Shown here one piece after another: positions 57,706-64,000 of a stretch of 64,000 nucleotides of DNA; position 1 is the stretch's first letter; every line of letters starts with the position of its first letter. Position numbers and translations under genes: made by a program. The notes beneath the pieces were generated by a model that worked only from the letters and a program-made list of their open reading frames with translations, made no database searches and had not been told where the DNA came from. Origin of the DNA: Arthrobacter sp. TPD3018 (GTDB lineage: Bacteria > Pseudomonadota > Alphaproteobacteria > Sphingomonadales > Sphingomonadaceae). The stretch covers positions 248,001 to 312,000 of the forward strand of contig QDFQ01000003.1 in the NCBI GenBank assembly GCA_003075315.1. Direction: 5' to 3'.

Positions 57706-58779
57706 CTACTTCAGCTGCTTCGGGTCCACCACGACGTAGCGGATGCGCGTGCGGTTCCAGGTGTAGGTGATGTGGACCAGGCCGTCGCGGGTCTGGATGA
57801 CGGCGGGATAGGCGTAGCCGTCGGGCATCGGCTTCGATTCCAGCGTCAACGCCTTGTGCCATTCGACGCCGTCTGCCGACAGGCCGATGTTGAGCGGCCA
57901 GCGCGGGCCGTCGCCGGGCGTGTCGGGGCGGTGCGCGGCGTGATTGTAGATGATGAGCTGGCGCCCATCCTGCAGCGTCACCGCATCGGTGCCGGCATTG
58001 GGATTGGGAAGATCGATCGCGGCGAGCGCCGACCAGCTCTTGCCGTCGTCCTTCGACCAGCTCATCGCCAGCGCGCCCTGGCGGGTGCGGGCGATCAGTT
58101 CGAGGCGGCCGTCGGGGTAGGACAGCACGCTCGGCTGGATCGCCTCGATATTCATCGGCGAGGGGATTTCCGCCTCCGCCTGCCACGTCTTGCCGCGATC
58201 GGCGGAGCGTTCCATCTTGAGGAACCAGCGGTTCTTTTCGGGCGTGCCGACTTCGCGGCTGGACGGCGCGAGCCAGCTGCCGTCGCGCGCCACGAACATC
58301 TTGTTCTTGATCGGGCCGAGGATGCCATCGGGCAGGCGCGTCGGTGCGCTCCAGTGGCGGCCGCCGTCGGTGGAGGTGATGACCATACCCCACCAGTCGC
58401 GCGGGTTGGGGCCGATCTTGTAGAACAGATGGAGCGGCTGGCCCGCGGGCTGGAACAGCACCGGGTTCCAGGTGGGGTAGAGCCTGCCGTCCGCACCGCG
58501 GCCATCGGCGACCGCGACGGGTTTGTCCCAGCCCTTCACGGAGTGGCGGGCGAACCAGATCTTCACGTCTGGCCGGCTTTCGCCGCTGCCGCCGAACCAG
58601 GCGGCGGCGAGGGTGCGGTCGGGAAGCTCGACGATCGTCGAGGCGTGCGCCTGCGGATAGGGCGGGGCGGCGTCGATGAATTGCGATTGCAGGATAGGGC
58701 CGGTTTGCGCCGCGGCGGGGGTGGCGAGCGCCGCGACGGTCGCGATGGCGATCGACAGGCGTCCCACCCACGTCGTCAT
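57706..58779 (-). CDS. Sialidase-like (BNR/Asp-box) secreted protein
   Basis: I place the start at ATG 58779 (MTTWVGRLSIAIATVAALATPAAAQ), which gives a proper signal peptide; the frame is open much further but only as a shadow of the next gene. The 357-residue product has three Asp-boxes: STDGGRHW, SADRGKTW, SKDDGKSW. HASTIVELPDRTLAAAWFGGSGES at the N-terminus matches predicted neuraminidases (COG4692-like). It is probably a six-bladed propeller hydrolase of sialic or related sugars; substrate unknown. The start codon and upstream bases lie inside an R1 repeat, so the repeat supplies the translation start. Confidence 0.85.
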   Translation of the reverse strand: MTTWVGRLSIAIATVAALATPAAAQTGPILQSQFIDAAPPYPQAHASTIVELPDRTLAAAWFGGSGESRPDVKIWFARHSVKGWDKPVAVADGRGADGRLYPTWNPVLFQPAGQPLHLFYKIGPNPRDWWGMVITSTDGGRHWSAPTRLPDGILGPIKNKMFVARDGSWLAPSSREVGTPEKNRWFLKMERSADRGKTWQAEAEIPSPMNIEAIQPSVLSYPDGRLELIARTRQGALAMSWSKDDGKSWSALAAIDLPNPNAGTDAVTLQDGRQLIIYNHAAHRPDTPGDGPRWPLNIGLSADGVEWHKALTLESKPMPDGYAYPAVIQTRDGLVHITYTWNRTRIRYVVVDPKQLK

Positions 58780-58880
58780 CCCGGACCTGGTTCGGGGTCC
58801 ACTCTGCGGCGAGGGGGATGGCTGGAGGCTCAAGCGTTGCCCCCGCGGGCCGGTGGACCCCGGAACGAGTCCGGGGTGAC
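58775..58880. repeat. Inverted-repeat element, family R1 copy e
   Basis: GTCATCCCGGACCTGGTTCG to CGAGTCCGGGGTGAC. Its left end overlaps the sialidase-like start codon (ATG on the reverse strand at 58777 to 58779). Confidence 0.9.
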
Positions 58881-58919
58881 GGGGTGGTTGGGGCGAGCGG
58901 AGGGGCAAACGCGGGGTCG

Positions 58920-60617
58920 TCATCGTGCGCAGGTATCGCCGGTGCCGGGGTCGAGGTCCAGACAGCGGCCGTCGAGGCCCTTCACCGGCAGATGAATCGT
59001 CGCGGCGAGCGTCGGCGCGATGTCGACCGTTTCCACCGACAGCGGCTGTTCGAAACCGGCGATGCCCTTGCGCCAGAACAGGATCGGCACGCGGCGGTCG
59101 TAATCCCAGGGGCTGCCGTGGGTTTCGATATAGCCTTCCTTCGGCTCCTCGATCGTCGTCACCCGCGGCTTGAGCAGGACGAGCAGGTCGCCCGACACGT
59201 CCGGGTTGAACGAGGCACGCGCGCGTTCGATCAGCGTCCAGTTTTCGGGTGGCGTGGTGGCGAAGGGCGTGGCGGCGATCTGCGCGCGGGTGAAGGCGCC
59301 GGCGACCTGCGGCATGGCGGCGAAGCGCTTTTGCGCCTCGGCCAGCACGCGCGGGCGCAGCGCAGCGGGCAGGTCCTTGCCGAGATAGACGTCGCCCTCC
59401 GCGCCGACCAGCGCAGGCACGGTGAGGCCGAAATCGCGCATCAGCGCGGCATTCACCACCTTGATCGAGGCGTCGCCGGAGACATGCTCCTCCATCGGCA
59501 TCGCGTGCTGCTGCTGGCGTTCGGTCATGTCGTGCGCGCCGTGATCGGCGGTCAGCACGACCTCGTAATCGATGCCCCAGCTGTCGAGCGTGTTGAGGAA
59601 GCTGCCCAACGTGTGATCGAGCTGATCCATCTGGATGCACATTTCGGTGCCCTGCGTGCCGAGCGCATGGCCGATATAATCGGTCGCCGAGGCGCCGATA
59701 TCGATGATGTCGGTCTGCGGCCCCTTGCCGAGGCCCATGTCCTGGATCAGCCCCGCGGCGATCGCGAACACCGCGGCATCGCTGGCGGGCGAGACGCGGA
59801 AGCCCTTGAGGTCACCCGCCGCGCGCGCGAAGCGGCCCTGGCCGTAGACCTTGCCCGCCACCGTGATCGGCCGGTCGAGCGCCTGACAATAAGAGGGCAG
59901 CGGCAGCGGTTCCTGGGGCTTGGCGACCAGCGCTGCCACGGCGTCGCGACCACGCTGTACGGCGCGGGGCACGGGCCGGCCGGCGTAGGTGGAATAGGTC
60001 TTGCCGTCCCACCACCACAGTTCGTCGACCTTGTGGCCGCCCATCATCACCGCGGCGCGATCCTTGCCGGCGACCGAGACGACACGGGTGCGCGGATCGG
60101 CGGCCTTCATCATCTCGCCGAGCGTCGGCACCTTCAGATGCTTGTCGCTGACGACATAATGTTCGTGATCGGTGCCGGGGACGGTTTCGTCCTCGGTGCA
60201 ATAGACGATCTTGTCGGCGCGCGCGATGCCCTGCTCGACCCAGTTGTTGGCGACGATGCCGGTATGCGCCGGGCGCATGCCGGTGAGGATCGTCGAATGG
60301 CCGGGGCACGTCTCGGTCGCGGCATGGCTCTGATAGCCCGACGGGAAGACGACGCCGGTCAGCAGGCGCGCGAAGCCTTCGGTGAAGTGGTTGCGATATT
60401 GCTGGAAGAGATCGGCGGAGAATTGGTCGACCGAAATGGCGACGATCAGCTTCGGCGGCGTCTTGGGCGCAGTGCTGGTCGCGCCGGGAGCCGGGGCAGA
60501 CGTGGGGATGCGGGGCGCGGGGCTCGGTTCGGGGCGAAAGCCCGGCGCGGGCGCGGTTTGGGCGATCGCCGGCGCGGCGGCGGTGGCGAACAGGGCGGCG
60601 GCGATCAGCGCTTTCAT
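58920..60617 (-). CDS. Alkaline phosphatase of the PafA/SPAP type
   Basis: The 565-residue product has a signal peptide (1 to about 19), a Pro/Ala/Thr-rich linker (20 to 54) and a phosphodiesterase-superfamily domain. Zn and nucleophile residues are visible: Asp in VAISVDQFSADLF, Thr (about 103) in ATETCPGHSTILTG, Asp/His in SATDYIGHALG and TADHGAHDM, His in IETHGSPW. The match is to the Thr-nucleophile alkaline phosphatases PafA and SPAP of sphingomonads, not PhoA or PhoX. It releases phosphate from monoesters in the periplasm. The start ATG 60617 is preferred over a longer unsupported frame. Confidence 0.92.
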   Translation of the reverse strand: MKALIAAALFATAAAPAIAQTAPAPGFRPEPSPAPRIPTSAPAPGATSTAPKTPPKLIVAISVDQFSADLFQQYRNHFTEGFARLLTGVVFPSGYQSHAATETCPGHSTILTGMRPAHTGIVANNWVEQGIARADKIVYCTEDETVPGTDHEHYVVSDKHLKVPTLGEMMKAADPRTRVVSVAGKDRAAVMMGGHKVDELWWWDGKTYSTYAGRPVPRAVQRGRDAVAALVAKPQEPLPLPSYCQALDRPITVAGKVYGQGRFARAAGDLKGFRVSPASDAAVFAIAAGLIQDMGLGKGPQTDIIDIGASATDYIGHALGTQGTEMCIQMDQLDHTLGSFLNTLDSWGIDYEVVLTADHGAHDMTERQQQHAMPMEEHVSGDASIKVVNAALMRDFGLTVPALVGAEGDVYLGKDLPAALRPRVLAEAQKRFAAMPQVAGAFTRAQIAATPFATTPPENWTLIERARASFNPDVSGDLLVLLKPRVTTIEEPKEGYIETHGSPWDYDRRVPILFWRKGIAGFEQPLSVETVDIAPTLAATIHLPVKGLDGRCLDLDPGTGDTCAR

Positions 60618-60663
60618 CGAGGGTACTCGTGTTACGAAACCGCCGCCGCTATGACGGGCGGCG

Positions 60664-62706
60664 ATGGATCGGGCAAGAATGGGCGAGCCGCGAACGGCGG
60701 TGATGGCGATGCGCGCGCTGTGTTGCGCGCTGATGACGATTCTGGCGAGCCTGTGGGCGCCGCCGGCGACGGCGGACCTCGCCCCCGCCGGCGGCGCGCC
60801 GCACCTTGCCATGCAGCTGGTGCCGGAGAGCGACAGTCCGCGGGCCGGCCAGGCGCTGACGATCGCGATCGCGACGCAGCCTGAAAAGGGGTGGCACGGC
60901 TATTGGCGCAACCCGGGCGATGCGGGGTTCGCGCCCGCGCTGCAATGGACGCTGCCCAAGGGCGTGACCGCTGCGCCTGACTTGCAATGGCCGGTGCCCT
61001 CGACGCTCGTCGTCGCGGGGCTGATGAATTACGTATATGAGGCGCCTTATGCGCCGCTCGCGACGCTGCGGGTGCCGGCGGGGCTGGCCAAGGGCACCAC
61101 GCTGCCGGTGCAACTGGCGATCAACTATCTCGTCTGCACCGATACGATCTGCGTGCCCGAGGCGCAGGCGCTGAGCCTGGACCTCACGATCGGGGACGGT
61201 GCACCGTCGCATGGCGCGGAATTCGACCGCTGGCGCGCGGCGATCCCCAAGCCGCTGGATGCCGCCGCGACCTATCAGGTGAAGGACGGCAAGCTGGTGA
61301 TGAGCGTGCCGCTGCCCGCTGCGGCTAAGGTCTCCGACGTCGCCTTCTTCCCCTACGGTCCCGACATGGTGAAATACGCGACGCCGCAGAGCGTGACGCG
61401 CGATGGTGACCGGTTGCTGCTGACCACCGAGGGCGCGCCGAAGGGCGACGTTGCGGGTGTGCTGCGCATCGGCCGCGACCTGGGGCTGAGCGTGACCGCC
61501 AAGCCCGGCGTGGTGGCCTCGCCCGACGATCGCAGTGGCTGGATGGCGGCGCTGCTCGCCTTTGCCGGGGCGGTGCTGGGCGGGCTGATCCTGAACGTGA
61601 TGCCGTGCGTGTTCCCGATCCTGAGCCTGAAGGCGCTACACCTGGCGCGCGGCGGATCGGACGAGCGCGCGGCGCGGATCGATGCGCTGGGCTATATGCT
61701 GGGTACGGTGCTGATGTGCGTCGGGCTGGGGGCGCTGATCCTGGCGCTGCGGGCGGGCGGGTCGGCGGTCGGCTGGGCGTTCCAGTTGCAGGACCCGCGT
61801 ATCGTCGTGCTGCTGATCGCGCTGACCTTTGCGATCACGCTGAACCTCGCCGGGCGGTTCGAGGTGCCGGTACCCGCCTTCGCCAGCCATGGCGGGGCGG
61901 CGGGGTCGATTGCGACCGGGGCGCTCGCCGCCTTCGTCGCGACGCCGTGCAGCGGGCCGTTCATGGGCGCGGCGCTGGGGGCGGCGCTCGTGCTGCCGTG
62001 GCCGGCGGCGCTCGCGGTGTTCGCGGGGCTGGGGCTGGGGCTGGCGCTGCCGTTCCTCGCGATCGGCTTCGTGCCGGCGCTGCGGCGGCGGCTGCCGAAG
62101 CCGGGGCTGTGGATGGAGCGGTTCCGCCGCGTGCTGGCCGTGCCGATGGCGCTGACAGTGCTGGCGCTATTGTGGCTGGCGTGGCGGCAGGCGGGGACGA
62201 TGGGATTGGCGCTGGGCCTGGCGACGCTGGTGGCGACGGGCGTGATCCTGAGCCTGGGCGGCACGCGGCAGCGGCGGGGCGATGGCTTCGGCTGGGCGCT
62301 GGCTTTGGCGGCGCTGGTGGTGCCGGCGGGGCTGGCGGCGGCGCTGACCGGCGGGGCGGTGAAGCCCGCGCACACCGGCGGCGATGCGTTCAGCGAGGCG
62401 AAGCTTGCGAGCCTGCGCAAGCAGGGGCGGCCGGTCTTCGCCTATTTCACCGCGGACTGGTGCCTGTCGTGCAAGGTCAACGAAGCCTCGTCGATCGACA
62501 CGAACGCGACGCGCGCGGCGTTCGAGCGCAACAATGTCGCGGTGCTGGTGGGCGACTGGACCGATGGCGATCCGGCGCTGGGGCGGTTCATCCAGGCGCA
62601 TAACCGCGCGGGCGTGCCGTTGTATCTTTACTATGCACCGGGAGCGAGCGAGCCGCGGGTGTTGCCGCAGGTGCTGACGCCGGGGATGCTAGCGGAGCTT
62701 AAGTAA
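60664..62706 (+). CDS. dsbD: Thiol:disulfide interchange protein DsbD-like
   Basis: The 680-residue protein has a signal region near 20 to 38. A periplasmic alpha-domain-like part follows (about 45 to 280; YWRNPGDAGFAP and CTDTICVPEAQ). The membrane core has NVMPCVFPILSLKAL and ATPCSGPFMGAA (the two redox Cys). The C-terminal thioredoxin domain has FTADWCLSCKVNE. It carries electrons from cytoplasmic thioredoxin to periplasmic targets. The alpha domain belongs to the DsbD/ScsB-like class. ATG 60664 is used; in-frame ATG 60703 (MAMRALCCAL) would leave a cleaner signal peptide. Confidence 0.93.
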   Translation: MDRARMGEPRTAVMAMRALCCALMTILASLWAPPATADLAPAGGAPHLAMQLVPESDSPRAGQALTIAIATQPEKGWHGYWRNPGDAGFAPALQWTLPKGVTAAPDLQWPVPSTLVVAGLMNYVYEAPYAPLATLRVPAGLAKGTTLPVQLAINYLVCTDTICVPEAQALSLDLTIGDGAPSHGAEFDRWRAAIPKPLDAAATYQVKDGKLVMSVPLPAAAKVSDVAFFPYGPDMVKYATPQSVTRDGDRLLLTTEGAPKGDVAGVLRIGRDLGLSVTAKPGVVASPDDRSGWMAALLAFAGAVLGGLILNVMPCVFPILSLKALHLARGGSDERAARIDALGYMLGTVLMCVGLGALILALRAGGSAVGWAFQLQDPRIVVLLIALTFAITLNLAGRFEVPVPAFASHGGAAGSIATGALAAFVATPCSGPFMGAALGAALVLPWPAALAVFAGLGLGLALPFLAIGFVPALRRRLPKPGLWMERFRRVLAVPMALTVLALLWLAWRQAGTMGLALGLATLVATGVILSLGGTRQRRGDGFGWALALAALVVPAGLAAALTGGAVKPAHTGGDAFSEAKLASLRKQGRPVFAYFTADWCLSCKVNEASSIDTNATRAAFERNNVAVLVGDWTDGDPALGRFIQAHNRAGVPLYLYYAPGASEPRVLPQVLTPGMLAELK

Positions 62707-62811
62707 CCCCCAAGTCCTCCCTGTGGAACTGGTTGAATATTCCCCTCTTGTGCGGCGCAGCGATTCCTCGCAGCATGGAACCGAAGCTGGCAGGGGGGCT
62801 TTATCGTTCCG

Positions 62812-64000
62812 ATGGGGAAACGACCGGCGTTCGACGAGATCATGGGGCAGCACGGCGATACGCCGCCGCGGCCCGAACTGGCAGCATTGGGCACGTGGCT
62901 CGCCGATACCCCGGATGACGATCTGCGCCGTCGCCAGCAGGCGGCGGAAAATACCTTCCGCCAATTGGGCATCACCTTCGCGGTCTATGGCGACACCGAC
63001 ACGCGCGAACGGATCATCCCGTTCGACATCGTGCCGCGCGTCTTTCTGCACGACGAATGGGCGCGCCTGTCGGAGGGGCTGGTGCAGCGGGTCGAGGCGA
63101 TCAACGCCTTCCTCGACGACATCTATGGCGAACGCCGCATCCTAAAAGAGGGCGTGCTGCCCGCCGACCTGATCCTCGGCAACCCGCAGTTCCGGCCCGA
63201 GATCGCCGGCATGCGCCCGCCGCACGGCATCTGGGCGCATATTTGCGGCATCGACCTGGTGCGCACCGGGCCAGATCAGTTCTTCGTGCTGGAGGACAAT
63301 GCGCGCACGCCGTCGGGGGTGAGCTACATGCTCGAAAACCGCGAGGCGATGGTGCGGCTGTGCCCGGAACTGTTCCGCGAATATCGCGTCGAGCCGGTCG
63401 ACAGCTATCCCGACCGCCTGCTCCAGACGATGAAGTCGGTCGCTCCGCCGGGGCGTGGCAGTCAGCCGGTGTGCGTCGTGCTGACGCCGGGCCATTACAA
63501 TTCCGCCTATTACGAACACAGCTTCCTCGCCGATTCGATGGGGATTGAACTTGTCGAGGCGGCGGATCTGGTGGTCGACGACGATCATGTGTGGATGCGC
63601 ACGATCGCAGGCCGCGTGCAGGTGGACGTGATCTATCGCCGGATCGACGACGATTTCCTCGATCCGCTCGTCTTCCGCCCCGATTCGATGCTGGGCGTGC
63701 CGGGGCTGATCGCCGCCTATGCCGCGGGCAATGTCGCGATCATCAACGCGCCGGGCAACGGCATCGCCGACGACAAGGCGATCTACAGCTATATGCCAGA
63801 GATCGTCCGCTTCTATTCGGGCGGCGAGGCGAAGCTGCCCAACGTTGAGACGTGGCGGTGTCGCGAGCCGGAGGCCTTGTCCTACGTGCTCGATCACCTC
63901 GACGAGGTGGTGGTGAAGCTGGTCGACGGGTCGGGCGGCTATGGCATGCTGGTCGGCCCGACCGCGACCAAGGCGGAGATCGAAGCGTTCCGCGCCGCGC
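62812..64000 (+). CDS. Circularly permuted ATP-grasp protein (type 2), N-terminal part
   Basis: The frame from ATG 62812 (MGKRPAFDEIMGQHGDTPPR) is open to the window edge, so at least 396 residues are visible. Landmarks are FDIVPRVF, INAFLDDIYGERRIL, GIDLVRTGPDQFFVLEDNARTPSGVSYMLENR, DVIYRRIDDDFLDPLVF, NAPGNGIADDKAIYSYMPEIVRFY and VVKLVDGSGGYGMLVGP. These mark the DUF404/DUF407-type permuted ATP-grasp family. Relatives are encoded next to alpha-E-domain and transglutaminase proteins and probably ligate amino acids or peptides. A partner should follow downstream, outside the window. Confidence 0.93.
   Translation, partial: MGKRPAFDEIMGQHGDTPPRPELAALGTWLADTPDDDLRRRQQAAENTFRQLGITFAVYGDTDTRERIIPFDIVPRVFLHDEWARLSEGLVQRVEAINAFLDDIYGERRILKEGVLPADLILGNPQFRPEIAGMRPPHGIWAHICGIDLVRTGPDQFFVLEDNARTPSGVSYMLENREAMVRLCPELFREYRVEPVDSYPDRLLQTMKSVAPPGRGSQPVCVVLTPGHYNSAYYEHSFLADSMGIELVEAADLVVDDDHVWMRTIAGRVQVDVIYRRIDDDFLDPLVFRPDSMLGVPGLIAAYAAGNVAIINAPGNGIADDKAIYSYMPEIVRFYSGGEAKLPNVETWRCREPEALSYVLDHLDEVVVKLVDGSGGYGMLVGPTATKAEIEAFRAA

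Noticed and set aside
58780..59640. Extension of the sialidase-like frame to 644 codons
   Set aside because: The extra part is a shifted reading of the alkaline phosphatase gene; the signal peptide marks the true start at 58779.

Overview
The window is chromosomal DNA from a GC-rich alphaproteobacterium of the Sphingomonas group. This rests on gene content and arrangement seen in the sequence: aroQ-accB-accC operon, a fused ThiS-ThiG, a two-gene MetH, a large-form isocitrate lyase next to an ScfR/RamB-like regulator, a periplasmic PafA/SPAP-type phosphatase, GGAAC-N16-CGTT general-stress promoters, and several families of short inverted-repeat elements between genes. I see no rRNA, tRNA, CRISPR array, prophage, transposase or integrase. 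Coding density is high and most of the window is core metabolism.

Layout. 0-5.4 kb: end of an amino-acid permease, MTA phosphorylase, aconitase (reverse), L,D-transpeptidase (reverse). 5.5-9.4 kb: small poorly described genes, namely a LuxR-type regulator with a C-terminal membrane anchor, a small Ala-rich protein, a membrane protein overlapping a DNA-binding-like protein, a phasin-like protein and a GNAT acetyltransferase. 9.4-15.5 kb: a three-gene RND efflux operon (reverse). 15.7-22.5 kb: a sugar-phosphate cluster (rpiA, tkt, tal, gnd, two HAD phosphatases). 22.5-25.0 kb: nitrogen assimilation (glnB, glnA, reverse). 25.6-29.1 kb: ArsC-like protein, HdeA-like protein, accC, accB, aroQ (all reverse). 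29.4-31.1 kb: thiS-thiG fusion, csbD, a small lipoprotein. 31.1-32.0 kb: a repeat-dense gene-free stretch. 32-37.7 kb: RNase E (reverse), AMIN-amidase, zinc metallopeptidase. 37.7-41.0 kb: 3-hydroxybutyrate dehydrogenase, a DUF4893-like protein, an NCxHF-motif protein and a CDF metal transporter. 41.4-44.5 kb: scfR-like regulator and aceA. 44.8-48.1 kb: M23 peptidase with a less GC-rich look, aldo/keto reductase, small lipoproteins. 48.2-54.1 kb: methionine operon (ArsR-methyltransferase regulator, metF, two-part metH). 54.2-64 kb: cupin/JmjC protein, cation/proton antiporter, beta-helix protein, sialidase-like protein, alkaline phosphatase, DsbD, and the start of a permuted ATP-grasp gene that runs off the end.

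How the genes work together. The methionine operon is probably governed by its own first gene, which sits just behind a 22-bp perfect palindrome overlapping the likely promoter. aceA is probably controlled by the regulator next to it. The pentose-phosphate genes form two or three tightly coupled transcription units (1- to 4-bp overlaps). csbD, and with less certainty the HdeA-like gene and two small genes, look like members of the EcfG general stress regulon.

The most noticeable unexplained structure is non-coding: at least six repeat families, two near-identical copies of one flanking the first half of metH inside its operon, one copy that supplies the start codon of the sialidase-like gene, a diverged tandem duplication of about 326 bp, and a chain of four stem-loops at the 3' end of glnA nested partly inside an outer 9-bp stem. 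I see no clear new defence or biosynthetic system. The best candidates for undescribed biology are the membrane-anchored LuxR cluster, the NCxHF-motif secreted protein and the repeat architecture.
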